A stretch of 64,000 nucleotides of DNA from Streptomyces mobaraensis (GTDB lineage Bacteria > Actinomycetota > Actinomycetes > Streptomycetales > Streptomycetaceae): NCBI RefSeq assembly GCF_020099395.1, contig NZ_CP083590.1, positions 558,001 through 622,000 of the forward strand. Reading direction: 5' to 3'. Below, in pieces: positions 8,328 through 17,991 of the stretch. The notes below the pieces were generated by a model. It was not told where the DNA came from and made no database searches. It saw nothing but the letters and a program-made list of their open reading frames with translations. The position numbers and the translations under genes are program-made. Every line of letters starts with the position of its first letter. Position 1 is the stretch's first letter.

Positions 8328-9518
8328 ATGGACCTGATCGACACCTTGGTGGAGAAGGGGCTGCGGCGCGAGTCGCCGACCCGTGACGAGGCGCTGGCCG
8401 TGCTGGCGACCTCCGACGACGAGTTGCTGGACGTGGTGGCCGGGGCGGGCCGGGTGCGCCGGAAGTGGTTCGGGCGGCGGGTGAAGCTCAACTACCTCGT
8501 CAACCTGAAGTCCGGGCTGTGCCCCGAGGACTGCTCGTACTGCTCCCAGCGGCTGGGCTCGGAGGCCGGGATCCTCAAGTACACCTGGCTGAAGCCCGAG
8601 GAGGCGTCGAAGGCGGCGTCGGCGGGCGTCGCGGGCGGTGCCAAGCGCGTCTGCCTGGTGGCCAGCGGACGCGGTCCGACGGACCGGGACATCGACCGGG
8701 TCTCCCGGACCATCGAGGCGATCAAGGAGGAGAACGAGCAGGTCGAGGTGTGCGCCTGCCTCGGGCTGCTCTCCGAGGGCCAGGCGGAGCGGCTCCGCGC
8801 GGCGGGCGTCAACGCCTACAACCACAACCTCAACACCTCCGAGTCCACCTACGGCGACATCACCACCACCCACACCTACGCGGACCGCGAGGAGACCGTG
8901 CGGCTGGCGCAGGGCGCCGGCCTGTCGGCCTGCTCGGGGCTGATCGCGGGCATGGGCGAGCGCGACGAGGACCTGGTGGACGTCGTGTTCGCGCTGCGCG
9001 CGATGGACGTGGACTCGGTGCCGGTCAACTTCCTCATCCCGTTCGAGGGAACCCCGCTGGCCGAGCAGTGGAACCTCACGCCGCAACGGGCACTGCGCAT
9101 CCTGGCGATGGTGCGTTTCGTCCACCCGGACGCGGAAGTGCGGCTGGCCGGCGGCCGCGAGATCCACCTGCGCAGCCTCCAGCCGCTGGCCCTGCACCTG
9201 GTCAACTCCATCTTCCTGGGCGACTACCTGACGAGTGAGGGCCAGGAGGGCAAGGCCGACCTCGACATGATCGCGGACGCGGGCTTCGAGGTGGAGGGCA
9301 TGGACACGACGACGCTGCCCGCGCACCGGGTGCGGTCGGAGGGCTGCGGTGGCGGAAGCTGCGGGCCGTGCGGGGACGGGGAGCGTGCCGGGACCTCGGA
9401 GGCCTCCGAGCCGGCCGAGCCGGCCGCTTCCGCCGCCGACGAGCCGGGCGCGGCCCGTACGGACCTGGTCGCGGTACGCCGCCGGGGTGCGGGAACGGAC
9501 CTGCCGCCCAATGCCTGA
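8328..9518 (+). CDS. bioB: biotin synthase
   Basis: BioB is the radical-SAM enzyme that inserts sulfur into dethiobiotin. The 396-residue protein has the radical-SAM cluster motif CPEDCSYC (Cys65, Cys69, Cys72), then [13 protein letters not shown] and LIPFEGTPL, all typical. The C-terminus after about residue 335 ([14 protein letters not shown] and an Ala/Glu-rich tail) is an extension seen in actinobacterial forms. It adds several cysteines of unknown role. It starts the bioB-bioA-bioD operon, and its last 8 bases overlap bioA. Confidence 0.93.
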   Translation: MDLIDTLVEKGLRRESPTRDEALAVLATSDDELLDVVAGAGRVRRKWFGRRVKLNYLVNLKSGLCPEDCSYCSQRLGSEAGILKYTWLKPEEASKAASAGVAGGAKRVCLVASGRGPTDRDIDRVSRTIEAIKEENEQVEVCACLGLLSEGQAERLRAAGVNAYNHNLNTSESTYGDITTTHTYADREETVRLAQGAGLSACSGLIAGMGERDEDLVDVVFALRAMDVDSVPVNFLIPFEGTPLAEQWNLTPQRALRILAMVRFVHPDAEVRLAGGREIHLRSLQPLALHLVNSIFLGDYLTSEGQEGKADLDMIADAGFEVEGMDTTTLPAHRVRSEGCGGGSCGPCGDGERAGTSEASEPAEPAASAADEPGAARTDLVAVRRRGAGTDLPPNA

Positions 9519-10860
9519 ACCGCTCCCCCGCCCCGGGACGGAATCCCTCACTCCGCGCCGCCTCCTGGAACTGGACCGGCAGCACGTCTGGCACCCGTAC
9601 GCCCCGATGCCCGGCCGCCGCGACCCGCTGGTCGTCGCGTCGGCGTCGGGCGTCCGGCTGCGGCTGGCGGAACCGGCGCACGGCACGTCCGAGCTGGTGG
9701 ACGGCATGTCGTCCTGGTGGTCGGCGCTGCACGGCTACAACCACCCGGTGCTCAACGAGGCCGCGCGGGCGCAGCTGGACCGGATGAGCCATGTGATGTT
9801 CGGCGGGCTCACCCACGAGCCCGCCGTCCGGCTGGCCGCCCGGCTGGTGGAGATCACACCGGAGGGCCTGGAGCACGTCTTCCTCGCCGACTCGGGTTCG
9901 GTGTCGGTCGAGGTGGCCGTCAAGATGTGCCTCCAGTACTGGCGTTCGTCCGGCCGGCCGGAGAAGCGGCGGCTGCTCACCTGGCGCGGCGGCTACCACG
10001 GCGACACCTGGACGCCGATGTCCGTCTGCGACCCGGACGGCGGGATGCACAGCCTCTGGTCCGGCGTCCTGCCGGAGCAGGTGTTCGCGGACGCGCCGCC
10101 GCCCGGCTTCGACGCCGAGCCCGACCCGGCGTACGAGGCGCACCTGCGGGAGCTGGTGGAGCGGCACGCGCACGAGGTGGCCGCGGTGATCGTCGAGCCG
10201 GTGGTGCAGAACGCGGGCGGGATGCGCTTCCACTCCCCCGCCTACCTGCGGCTGCTGCGCCGGCTCTGCGACGAGCACGACGTGCTGCTGGTCTTCGACG
10301 AGATCGCCACCGGTTTCGGCCGCACGGGCGCGCTGTTCGCGGCGGACCACGCGGGCGTCACCCCCGACGTGCTCTGCCTGGGCAAGGCGCTGACGGGCGG
10401 CTATCTGACGATGGCGGCGGCGCTGTGCACCCCGCGGGTGGCCGACGGGATCTCGCGGGGCGAAGTGCCGGTGCTCGCGCACGGCCCCACGTTCATGGGC
10501 AACCCGCTGGCGGCGGCCGTCGCCTGCGCGTCGGTCGACCTGCTGCTCGGCCAGGACTGGCAGGCGAAGGTCAAACGCATCGAGACCGGCCTGCGGGACG
10601 GCCTCGCCGAGGCCGCCGAGGTGCCGGGGGTACGGGACGTCCGCGTCCTGGGCGCCATCGGCGTCGTCCAGCTGGACGCGCCGCTCGACGCGGCGGGGAT
10701 GGCGGCGGCGACGGAGGCGGCGGTACGCGCGGGCGTCTGGCTGCGGCCGTTCGGCGACCTCGTCTACACGATGCCGCCGTTCATCACCGGCGACGAGGAC
10801 CTGGCCCGGATCTGCCGCGCGGTACGCGCGGCGGCGACGGCGGGAGGAACACGGAAATGA
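9511..10860 (+). CDS. bioA: adenosylmethionine-8-amino-7-oxononanoate aminotransferase
   Basis: BioA is a class III PLP aminotransferase that uses SAM as amino donor to make 7,8-diaminopelargonate. The 449 residues carry [31 protein letters not shown], the substrate and PLP region [21 protein letters not shown] and the PLP lysine motif [11 protein letters not shown]. The ATG at 9511 overlaps the bioB stop, and its stop overlaps the bioD start (ATGA at 10857-10860), so the three genes are probably translationally coupled. Confidence 0.93.
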   Translation: MPEPLPRPGTESLTPRRLLELDRQHVWHPYAPMPGRRDPLVVASASGVRLRLAEPAHGTSELVDGMSSWWSALHGYNHPVLNEAARAQLDRMSHVMFGGLTHEPAVRLAARLVEITPEGLEHVFLADSGSVSVEVAVKMCLQYWRSSGRPEKRRLLTWRGGYHGDTWTPMSVCDPDGGMHSLWSGVLPEQVFADAPPPGFDAEPDPAYEAHLRELVERHAHEVAAVIVEPVVQNAGGMRFHSPAYLRLLRRLCDEHDVLLVFDEIATGFGRTGALFAADHAGVTPDVLCLGKALTGGYLTMAAALCTPRVADGISRGEVPVLAHGPTFMGNPLAAAVACASVDLLLGQDWQAKVKRIETGLRDGLAEAAEVPGVRDVRVLGAIGVVQLDAPLDAAGMAAATEAAVRAGVWLRPFGDLVYTMPPFITGDEDLARICRAVRAAATAGGTRK

Positions 10861-11558
10861 CCATACTGATCGTCTCGGGCACGGGCACCGAGCTCGGCAA
10901 GACCATGACGACGGCGGCCATCGCCGCGGTCGCCCTGGCGGAGGGCCGCTCGGTGGCCGTCCTCAAGCCCGCCCAGACGGGCGTCGCGGCGGACGAACCG
11001 GGCGACGTGGCCGAGGTCCGCCGCCTCGCCGGCCCGGTCACCGGCCGCGAACTGGCCCGCTACCCCGAGCCGTTGGCCCCCGGGACGGCGGCCCGCCGCG
11101 CCGGCCTGCCCCCCGTCCGCCCGGCGGACGTCGCCACGGCGGCGGAGAAGCTCGCCGCCGACCACGACCTGGTCCTCGTCGAGGGCGCGGGCGGCCTGCT
11201 CGTCCGTTTCGACGACGAGGGCGGCACGCTCGCGGACGCGGCGCGGCTGCTCGGGGCCCCCGTCCTGGTGGTGGCGGCGGCGGGGCTCGGCACGCTGAAC
11301 GTCACCGCGCTCACGGCGGAGGCTCTGCGCTCGCGCGGGCTGGCCTGTGCGGGCGTCGTCATCGGCAGCTGGCCGGCGGAGCCGGATCTGGCGATGCGGT
11401 GCAATCTGTCCGACTTCCCGGAGTCGGCGGGTGCCCCTCTGGTGGGCGCGCTGCCCGCCGGGGCGGGGGCCTTGTCGCCGGTCGATTTCCGCGCGGGTGC
11501 GGGGGGTTGGCTGGGGCCGGAGCTGTCGGGGACGTGGTCGCCGACGGCGCTGGGGTGA
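10857..11558 (+). CDS. bioD: dethiobiotin synthase
   Basis: BioD is an ATP-dependent carboxylase that closes the ureido ring of dethiobiotin. The 233 residues show the P-loop GTGTELGKT at 8-16, the substrate motif [16 protein letters not shown] and [11 protein letters not shown]. It is the last gene of the bioBAD operon and overlaps bioA by four bases. With bioF this locus covers all late steps from pimeloyl thioester to biotin. No bioC/bioH-type early gene is in the window. Confidence 0.92.
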   Translation: MTILIVSGTGTELGKTMTTAAIAAVALAEGRSVAVLKPAQTGVAADEPGDVAEVRRLAGPVTGRELARYPEPLAPGTAARRAGLPPVRPADVATAAEKLAADHDLVLVEGAGGLLVRFDDEGGTLADAARLLGAPVLVVAAAGLGTLNVTALTAEALRSRGLACAGVVIGSWPAEPDLAMRCNLSDFPESAGAPLVGALPAGAGALSPVDFRAGAGGWLGPELSGTWSPTALG

Positions 11559-11570
11559 CCTTGGGGGTGG

Positions 11571-11778
11571 GTGCCCCGGTCCCGCCCTCTCACCGTTTCC
11601 TGGGGCTGCGCCCCAGACCCCTTGTCCTCAAACGCCGGACGGGCTGATAGGGCGCCCACTCCAGCCCGTCTGGGGGCACCCCCTCTGGGGGAGTTTGAGG
11701 ACAACCGCGCGGAGCGCGGTTTCGGGCGTGCGGGGGGCCGGCCCTCGCAAGAAACGGCGAAAGGGCTGGACCGGGGCT
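11571..11778. repeat. dispersed palindromic intergenic repeat, copy 1
   Basis: The element opens with CCCCGGTCCCGCCCT and TTTCCTGGGGCTGCGCCCC. It continues with GTCCTCAAACGCCGGACGG, a partly matching inverse (AGTTTGAGGAC near 11691-11702) and a GCGCGGAGCGCGG hairpin, and closes with an inverted version of its opening (GAAACGGCGAAAGGGCTGG at 11751-11769). A closely related copy lies at 21957-22103. It sits directly behind bioD, so it probably also acts as terminator. Confidence 0.8.
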
Positions 11779-11839
11779 CACCACCCCCCGCACGGGGAAC
11801 AATCGCGTTAGCCGACGTGTCCCCGGAAAGGGGTGTGCC

Positions 11840-12517
11840 ATGCCGCCGCTTCACCGTTCCAGGTCACCGCGCGACCCCGGCCCCGTCCATCACCCCCTCT
11901 TCGCGCGTTTCTACGCGCGGACCGCCCCCGCGCTGGAGGTGCGGAGCGGAATGGCGGCGCACCGGCGGGAGTTGCTGGCCGGGCTGGCCGGGCGGGTGAT
12001 CGAGATCGGGGCCGGCCCGGGGCTGAACTTTCCGTATTACCCGGACGCCGTGTCGGAGGTGGTGGCGGTCGAGCCGGAGCAGTGGCTGCGGCGGGCGGCG
12101 GTGGAGGCGGCGGTGCGGGCCGAGGTGCCGGTGGACGTCGTCCCGGCGGCGGCGGAGGCGCTGCCGGTGAAGAGCGAGGCGTTCGACGCGGCCGTGGTCT
12201 GTCTGGTGCTGTGCTCGGTGCGGGACGTGCCGAGGGCGCTCGGCGAGCTGCGGCGGGTGCTGCGTCCGGGCGCCGAGGTCCGTTTCTTCGAGCACGGGCG
12301 CGCGGAGGAACGGACGTTCGCCGCCGTCCAGCGCGTGGCCGACCGCATCCTGTGGCCCCGGTTGTTCGGCGGCTGCCGGACGAGCCGGGATCCGCTGCGC
12401 GCTCTCGCCGCGGCGGGGTTCGCCGTCCGCTCCCCGCGGCGGGTGCGGGTGCCGGCGACGGGGTTGCGGCTGCCGTCGTCCTCGTGTGTCACGGGGGTCG
12501 CGGTCCGCGCGGACTGA
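11840..12517 (+). CDS. class I SAM-dependent methyltransferase
   Basis: The 225-residue protein has the Rossmann methyltransferase order. Motif I is VIEIGAGPGLNFPYYP (residues 53-68), followed by an acidic strand end (VVAVEPE), then FDAAVVCLVLCSVRDVPRAL and LRRVLRPGAEVRFFEHGR. It resembles UbiE/COQ5-like small-molecule methyltransferases, and its substrate cannot be deduced. It is convergent with the TetR gene, with only 7 bases between the stop codons. Confidence 0.8.
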   Translation: MPPLHRSRSPRDPGPVHHPLFARFYARTAPALEVRSGMAAHRRELLAGLAGRVIEIGAGPGLNFPYYPDAVSEVVAVEPEQWLRRAAVEAAVRAEVPVDVVPAAAEALPVKSEAFDAAVVCLVLCSVRDVPRALGELRRVLRPGAEVRFFEHGRAEERTFAAVQRVADRILWPRLFGGCRTSRDPLRALAAAGFAVRSPRRVRVPATGLRLPSSSCVTGVAVRAD

Positions 12518-12524
12518 GCGGCCG

Positions 12525-13097
12525 TCAGCCGTCGCCGGGTCCGCGCAGGGCCGCCTCCACCAGGCCCCTGACGTGTGCGCGCGGCACCTCGCCGCCCGCC
12601 ACCAGGCGGTCGAAGACGAGGCCGTCGACGCAGGCGAGCAGGGTGACGGTGCGTTCCTCGGGGTCCGGGACGCCGTGGGCCGCCAGGAAGTCCCGTACGG
12701 CGTCCCGGGCCGGGTTCTCCCGTGGGGCGAGGACCTCCCGCAGCGCGGGGTCGCGCACGCTCTCGACGGCGCAGGCGTAGCGGGCCAGGGTGCGCCGGCG
12801 GCCGGGGCCGGTGAGGCGGAGTGCGGTGAACGCGGCGAGGCCGGAGGTCAGTTCGTCGGCGTTCCTGGGCACCGGGAAGGCCGCGCCGAGCGTCCGCAGC
12901 TCGGTCTGGTCGAGGTCGACGAGCCGCCGGACGAGGGCGTCGAGCAGGGACCGGCGGGTGCGGAAGTACGCGGAGGTGGTGCCGGGCGGCAGGTTCGCCG
13001 CCCGGTCGACGGCGCGGTGGGTGAGCCCGCGCATGCCCTCGTCGGCCAGGACGTCGAGGGCGGCGTCGGCGATGAGGATGCGTCGTGCGGTGGCCAC
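12525..13097 (-). CDS. TetR-family repressor
   Basis: The 190-residue protein has an N-terminal TetR helix-turn-helix (ILIADAALDVLADEGMRGLTHRAVD, then TTSAYFRTRRSLLDALV) and a variable C-terminal ligand domain of the TetR_C type. The GTG start at 13097 follows AAAGGGGGG. The gene is divergent from a FAD monooxygenase, with a perfect palindrome at 13152-13167 between them, so it probably represses both genes and responds to a substrate of the oxygenase. That link is inferred from layout. Confidence 0.85.
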   Translation of the reverse strand: MATARRILIADAALDVLADEGMRGLTHRAVDRAANLPPGTTSAYFRTRRSLLDALVRRLVDLDQTELRTLGAAFPVPRNADELTSGLAAFTALRLTGPGRRRTLARYACAVESVRDPALREVLAPRENPARDAVRDFLAAHGVPDPEERTVTLLACVDGLVFDRLVAGGEVPRAHVRGLVEAALRGPGDG

Positions 13098-13151
13098 GCC
13101 CCCCTTTCTACCGCAGGTGAGGCTCTGGCCTATGATCCCGGCACAAGGATG

Positions 13152-13167
13152 TTCTACAGGTGTAGAA
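13152..13167. promoter_or_regulatory. perfect palindrome, probable TetR operator
   Basis: TTCTACA-GG-TGTAGAA is a perfect 7+7 inverted repeat in the 106-base space between the divergent TetR and monooxygenase starts, in a locally AT-rich stretch likely to hold the promoter. The adjacent repressor is the obvious candidate ligand. Confidence 0.65.
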
Positions 13168-13203
13168 GATCCGGTGTGAGCGCGACGTGGGAAGGGGCCT
13201 GAC

Positions 13204-14361
13204 ATGGGCAGCAGCGCGGTGATCGTCGGTGGGGGCATCGGGGGCCTGGCGGCCGCCGTGGGGCTGCGCCGGGTCGGCTGGGAGGTGACGGTCGTCGAAC
13301 GCGCCCCCGTCCTGGGCGACGCGGGCGCGGGCATCTCCCTCGGGGCCAACGGCGTCCGCGCCCTCGACGCACTCGGCGTCGGTGAGGCGCTCCGCGCCGC
13401 GTCCCGCTTCCAGTACACGGGCGGGACGCGCACCCCCGACGGCCGCTGGCTGGCCCGGATGGACGGCGCGGCCCTGGAGCGGGAGCTGGGCACGCCGATC
13501 GTCGGCATCCCCCGGTCCACGCTGCACGGGATCCTGCGCGCCGCGCTCCCGCCGGGGGCGCTGGTGACGGGGGCGGAGGTGACGGAGATAGACCGGTCGG
13601 ACCCGTCCGGCGCCCGGGTCCGCTGGGGTGACGAGGTCCGTACGGCGGACGTGGTCGTGGCCGCCGACGGCGTCGGCAGCCGGCTGCGCCGCGCGCTGTT
13701 CCCCTCCCACCCGGGCCCCGCGTACAGCGGCTCGACGGTGCTGCGGGCGATCACCGAGCGCCCGCTGGACCTCCGCACCGACTTCGAACTGACCTGGGGG
13801 CGGGGCGCGGAGTTCGGTCACATCGCGTTCGCCGACGGCCGGGCCGAGTGGCACGCGGTCCTCAACGCGCCACTCGGGCTCCGCCCCGCCGACCCGCTGG
13901 TCGCCCTCCGCCGCCGCTTCGGCGGCTGGCACGCCCCGATCCCGGAGCTGCTGGCCGCCACCCGCCCCGAGGACGTCCTGCACCACGACATCCACGAGCT
14001 GGCGACCCCGCTCCCGTCGTTCGTCGCCGGCCGGGTGGCCGTCCTCGGCGACGCCGCCCACGCGATGACCCCGTTCCTGGGCCAGGGTGCCTGCCAGGCG
14101 CTGGAGGACGCGGTCACCCTGGCCGCCGCCCTGGCCGCCGAGCCGTCGGTCGCGTCCGGGCTGGCCCGCTACGACGCCGAGCGGCGGCCCCGGAGCCAGG
14201 CCGTCGCCCGCGCCGCCCGGCAGGCCGGGCGCTTGGGTCCGCGGCTGGACCGGCCGCTCGCGATCGCCCTTCGGAACACGGCGTTCCGGCTGGCTCCGTC
14301 CGGTATGGCGGTCCAGGCGGTCCTGCGCCACGCCAGGTGGACGCCGCCCCGGCTGGGCTGA
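13204..14361 (+). CDS. FAD-dependent monooxygenase
   Basis: The 385-residue protein is a group A flavin hydroxylase. It has the N-terminal dinucleotide fold GGGIGGLAAAVGLRR (residues 9-23) ending in ERA, an internal VVVAADGVGSRLRRAL (DG motif) and the flavin-binding GDAAHAMTPFLGQGACQALED. Relatives hydroxylate aromatic or polyketide substrates with NAD(P)H and oxygen, including salicylate-hydroxylase-like and antibiotic-inactivating enzymes. It is divergent from the TetR gene and probably induced by its substrate. Confidence 0.85.
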   Translation: MGSSAVIVGGGIGGLAAAVGLRRVGWEVTVVERAPVLGDAGAGISLGANGVRALDALGVGEALRAASRFQYTGGTRTPDGRWLARMDGAALERELGTPIVGIPRSTLHGILRAALPPGALVTGAEVTEIDRSDPSGARVRWGDEVRTADVVVAADGVGSRLRRALFPSHPGPAYSGSTVLRAITERPLDLRTDFELTWGRGAEFGHIAFADGRAEWHAVLNAPLGLRPADPLVALRRRFGGWHAPIPELLAATRPEDVLHHDIHELATPLPSFVAGRVAVLGDAAHAMTPFLGQGACQALEDAVTLAAALAAEPSVASGLARYDAERRPRSQAVARAARQAGRLGPRLDRPLAIALRNTAFRLAPSGMAVQAVLRHARWTPPRLG

Positions 14362-14390
14362 GCCGCCCCACCGCCGCTTTGCCTTTCCTT

Positions 14391-14560
14391 TACCATGGGT
14401 GGTCATGGTTCCCTGGGCATCCGTCTCCCTGTGAGTCCCCGCGAACCGTCCTCCCGTGCGAACGAAAGGTGTGAGCGTCCTCCCATGGGCGAACCTCCCA
14501 GCAGTCCCGGCGTCCGACATCGCGCGCCCCTCCGGCCCGTGCCCGATCATGGGACGGAGG
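14391..14560 (+). promoter_or_regulatory. possible structured leader of CNNM operon
   Basis: The 206-base space before the CNNM gene contains a local hairpin ACCATG-N6-CATGGT (14392-14409), and CCATGGG (14393-14399) can instead pair with CCCATGG (14482-14488), giving mutually exclusive folds. A metal-responsive leader would suit a Mg/Co transporter family gene, but the sequence is not a class I can name. Confidence 0.3.
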
Positions 14561-14567
14561 TGACCCG

Positions 14568-15932
14568 ATGACCGAAGTGCTCCTGCTGGTGCTCACCCTG
14601 GTGCTGACGCTCGCGTGCGCCGTCTTCGTCGCCGCCGAGTTCTCGCTCACCACGGTGGAGCGCGGCGAGCTGGAGCGGGCCGCGGAGTCCGGCGACCGCC
14701 GCGCGCAGGGCGCGCTGCGGGCCGTCCGCGGCCTCACCTTCCAGCTCTCCGGCGCCCAGCTCGGCATCACCGTCACCGGCCTGGTCATCGGCATGCTCTC
14801 CAAGCCGTCCCTGGCCACCCTGCTGACCGGCCCGGTGCAGGCCCTCGGGCTGTCCCGGGGCGTGGCGTCGTCGGTGGCGCTGGCGCTCGGAACCGTGCTG
14901 TCGACCGTGGTGCTCATGGTCGTCGGCGAGCTGATCCCCAAGAACTGGGCGATCTCCCGGCCGCTGCCGGTGGCCCGGACCGTGGCCGGGCCGCAGCGCG
15001 CCTTCTCCACCTTCTTCCGGCCGCTGATCCGGCACCTCAACAACTCCGCCAACCGCGTCCTGCACCGGATGGGCGTGGAGCCCGCCGAGGAGCTCGCCAC
15101 CGCGCGCGGCCCCCGCGAACTGGCCGCCCTGGCCCGGCACTCGGCCCGCGAGGGCGCGCTGGAGCCGGACACCGCCGAGCTGTTCGTCCGCACCCTCAAC
15201 CTCGCGGAGCTGACCGCGGAGAACGTGATGACCCCCCGGGTGCAGGTCACCGCGCTGGACGAGCGGGCCACCGTCGAGGACGTGGCCAACGCCACCCGCG
15301 CCACCGGCCTCTCCCGCTTCCCCGTCTACCGGGGCAGCCTCGACTCCGTCGTCGGCGTCGCCCACATCAAGGACGTCCTCGCCGTCCCCGCCGACCAGCG
15401 CCCCCAGCGTTCGGTGACCACCCTGCTGCGCGAGCCGCTGCTCGTCCCCGCGTCCCTCACCGTCGACCGGCTGCTGGACCGGCTCTCGGCCAAGCGCAGC
15501 ATGGCCGTCGTCATCGACGAGTACGGCGGCACGGCCGGCGTGGTCACGCTGGAGGACATCGTCGAGGAGGTCGTGGGCGAGGTCCGCGACGAGCACGACC
15601 CCGTCGAACGCCCCGACCTGGCCCCCGTCGGCACCGGCCCCGAGGGCCGGCAGCGGTACGACGCCGACGGCGCGACCCGCACCGACCAGCTCGACGCCAT
15701 CGGCCTGCGGCTCCCCGAGGGCCCGTACGAGACGCTGGCCGGCCTGATCGCCACCGACCTCGGCCGGATCCCGGCCGCCGGGGACACCCTGGAGGTGGCC
15801 GGCTGGCGGATCGAGGTGACGGACGCGTCGGGCCGGCGCGCCGCCCGCGTCCGGCTCACGGCCCCCGACCGCGGCCCCGACGCGGACGCCGACGGCGACG
15901 CGGCGGACGGCCCGGGGGAGGCCGGCCGATGA
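14568..15932 (+). CDS. CNNM/CorC-type membrane protein (DUF21-CBS-CorC_HlyC), first copy
   Basis: The 454-residue protein has an N-terminal DUF21 transmembrane domain (hydrophobic helices at roughly 5-25, 65-85, 95-130) with FVAAEFSLTTVERGELE and GELIPKN, a CBS pair (NVMTPRV, SRFPVYRG, VIDEYGGTAGVVTLEDIVEE) and a C-terminal CorC_HlyC domain (LAGLIATDLGRIP). These proteins, often called hemolysin family, are linked to Mg or Co efflux in the cytoplasmic membrane. The ATG at 14568 has ACGGAGG seven bases upstream. It overlaps the second copy by four bases. Confidence 0.88.
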   Translation: MTEVLLLVLTLVLTLACAVFVAAEFSLTTVERGELERAAESGDRRAQGALRAVRGLTFQLSGAQLGITVTGLVIGMLSKPSLATLLTGPVQALGLSRGVASSVALALGTVLSTVVLMVVGELIPKNWAISRPLPVARTVAGPQRAFSTFFRPLIRHLNNSANRVLHRMGVEPAEELATARGPRELAALARHSAREGALEPDTAELFVRTLNLAELTAENVMTPRVQVTALDERATVEDVANATRATGLSRFPVYRGSLDSVVGVAHIKDVLAVPADQRPQRSVTTLLREPLLVPASLTVDRLLDRLSAKRSMAVVIDEYGGTAGVVTLEDIVEEVVGEVRDEHDPVERPDLAPVGTGPEGRQRYDADGATRTDQLDAIGLRLPEGPYETLAGLIATDLGRIPAAGDTLEVAGWRIEVTDASGRRAARVRLTAPDRGPDADADGDAADGPGEAGR

Positions 15933-16942
15933 CCGCCGTGCAACTGCTCATCGGGCTGGCGACGCTGGTCGCCAACGCCTTCTTCGTCGGCGCCGAGTTC
16001 GCGCTGATCTCCGTGCGCCGCAGCCAGGTCGAGCCGTACGCCGACCAGGGCGACCGGCGGGCCCGCCGGGTCCTCTGGGGCCTGGAGCACATCTCGGCCC
16101 TGATGGCGGCGGCACAGCTCGGCATCACGCTCTGCACCCTGGTGCTCGGTGTGGTCGCCGAACCGGCCATCGCCACCCTGCTGGAGCCCGTCCTCCACGC
16201 GGCCGGACTGCCGCCCGGGGGCATCCACGCGGTGTCGTTCGCCATCGCCCTGGCCGTCTCGACCTATCTGCACATGCTCTTCGGCGAGATGGTGCCCAAG
16301 AACATCGCGCTCGCCGAGCCGGTGCGCACCGCCCTGTTCCTCGGCCCGCCGCTGGTGGCCCTCTCGCGCGGGCTGCGCCCGGTGGTGTTCGCCATCAACC
16401 AGCTCGCCAACGGCGCCCTGAAGCTGCTGCGGGTGGAGCCCAAGGACGAGGTGGCGGCGGTCTTCTCGGACGACCAGCTGGCCCGCATGGTGGCGGACGC
16501 CAGGGCGGCCGGACTGCTGGACGAGCGGTCGACGGCACGGCTGCGGGACGCCCTGGAGCTGGGCAAACGCCCGGTGGCCGACGTCGTGCTGCCGGTCGAA
16601 CGGGTGGTCGCGGCCCGTTTCGGGGTCACCCCCGAGCAGCTGGAGGCGCTGTCCGCCCGGTCGGGTTACTCCCGCTTCCCGGTGATCGACGACCACGGCC
16701 GGATCCTGGGCTACCTGCACGTCAAGGACGCCCTGGACGCGACGCCCCGCGACGTCCCGTTCCCGCTGCGCCGGATACGCACCATCGCCCAGGTGCGGGC
16801 CGACACCCCGCTGGACGACGTCATCACCGCGATGAGCGGCACCGGCGCCCACCTCGCGGCGGTGCTCGGCACCGACGACCGGCTGGCCGGGATGGTCACG
16901 CTGGAGGACGTGCTCCGGCAGCTGGTGGGGCGGAAGGTGTGA
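15929..16942 (+). CDS. CNNM-type membrane protein, second copy without CorC_HlyC domain
   Basis: The 337-residue paralogue starts at an ATGA overlap with its neighbour. It has the DUF21 membrane domain (FFVGAEFALISVRRSQVE, FGEMVPKN) and a CBS pair (GYSRFPVIDDHGRILGYLHVKD, MVTLEDVLRQLVG), but stops there and lacks the C-terminal CorC_HlyC domain. A long-short pair in tandem is common in actinobacteria. The two may form a heterodimeric transporter, since family members are dimers; that is inference. Confidence 0.86.
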   Translation: MTAVQLLIGLATLVANAFFVGAEFALISVRRSQVEPYADQGDRRARRVLWGLEHISALMAAAQLGITLCTLVLGVVAEPAIATLLEPVLHAAGLPPGGIHAVSFAIALAVSTYLHMLFGEMVPKNIALAEPVRTALFLGPPLVALSRGLRPVVFAINQLANGALKLLRVEPKDEVAAVFSDDQLARMVADARAAGLLDERSTARLRDALELGKRPVADVVLPVERVVAARFGVTPEQLEALSARSGYSRFPVIDDHGRILGYLHVKDALDATPRDVPFPLRRIRTIAQVRADTPLDDVITAMSGTGAHLAAVLGTDDRLAGMVTLEDVLRQLVGRKV

Positions 16943-17017
16943 GCCGGGTGTGAGCGAGGTGTGAGACAGGAGGGACCGAAGGGGCGCGGCGAGCGACGGG
17001 AGTAGGATCGCCGCGCC

Positions 17018-17932
17018 ATGCCGATGAATGCCACGCACCCCGAGAACCCCGAGCACACCGGGCCGGCCCAGCCCGCCGACGCCCCCGTGTTCACCAGCTT
17101 CGTCGCGGTCGGCGACTCCTTCACCGAGGGCATGTCCGACCTGCTGCCGGACGGCTCCTACCGCGGCTGGGCCGACCTGCTGGCCACCCGCCTCGCCGCC
17201 CGGACCCCCGGCTTCCGGTACGCGAACCTCGCGGTGCGCGGCAAGCTCATCGGGCAGATCGCCGACGAGCAGGCGGCGCCCGCCGCGGCGCTGGGCGCCG
17301 ACCTGGTGACGCTGGTCGGCGGACTCAACGACGTGCTGCGGCCCAAGTGCGACGTCGACCTGGTCTGCGCCCGGCTGGCCGAGACCGTGGAGCGGCTGGC
17401 GCCGGGCTGCCGGCAGCTGGTGCTGATGCGCAGCCCGGGCCGCCGCGGCCCGGTCCTGGAACGGTTCCGCCCCCGGATGGAGCGGCTGTTCGGCTTCATC
17501 GACGAGCTGGCCGAGCGGCACGGCGCCCTGGTCGTCGACCTGTTCGGCGCCGAGGTGCTGGGCGACTCCCGGCTGTGGGCCGAGGACCGGCTGCACCTGA
17601 ACGCCGAGGGGCACCGACGAGTCGCCGAGGCGGTCTGGCAGGCGCTCGGCCTGCCGCCCGAGTCGGACTGGCGGAAGCCCCTGCCGCCGGCGGTCCGCCC
17701 CGGCTGGGCCACCCGGCGGAGCTCCGACCTCCGCTTCGCCCGTGAGCACCTGGGCCCGTGGATAGGCCGCCGGCTCACCGGGCGCTCCTCGGGCGACGGG
17801 CGGGCGGGCGCGCACTTCAGCACCGCGCTCGGCGAGGCGTACTTCGTGACGCCCGCGGCCGAGCCGCCGGGTTGCGTCACCGGCTGGCGGCGCTGGACCG
17901 ACGGAACCGTTGCTTCCGGCCCGTCCTCGTAG
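17018..17932 (+). CDS. SGNH/GDSL-family esterase
   Basis: The 304-residue protein carries the four SGNH blocks: VGDSFTEG with the nucleophile Ser34 (block I), an oxyanion Gly around RGWADLL/VRG (block II), GGLNDVLRP (block III, Asn) and DRLHLNAEGH (block V, Asp and His). It has no obvious signal peptide, so it is probably cytoplasmic. Its substrate is unknown. The about 70-residue tail after the catalytic domain is basic and unmatched. It runs in the same direction as purB, 59 bases ahead of it. Confidence 0.85.
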   Translation: MPMNATHPENPEHTGPAQPADAPVFTSFVAVGDSFTEGMSDLLPDGSYRGWADLLATRLAARTPGFRYANLAVRGKLIGQIADEQAAPAAALGADLVTLVGGLNDVLRPKCDVDLVCARLAETVERLAPGCRQLVLMRSPGRRGPVLERFRPRMERLFGFIDELAERHGALVVDLFGAEVLGDSRLWAEDRLHLNAEGHRRVAEAVWQALGLPPESDWRKPLPPAVRPGWATRRSSDLRFAREHLGPWIGRRLTGRSSGDGRAGAHFSTALGEAYFVTPAAEPPGCVTGWRRWTDGTVASGPSS

Positions 17933-17991
17933 GAACGCACGATCCGGGCCGCCGCACGGCTCTGCGCGTTCCGCCAGTAGACTTACGTCAC

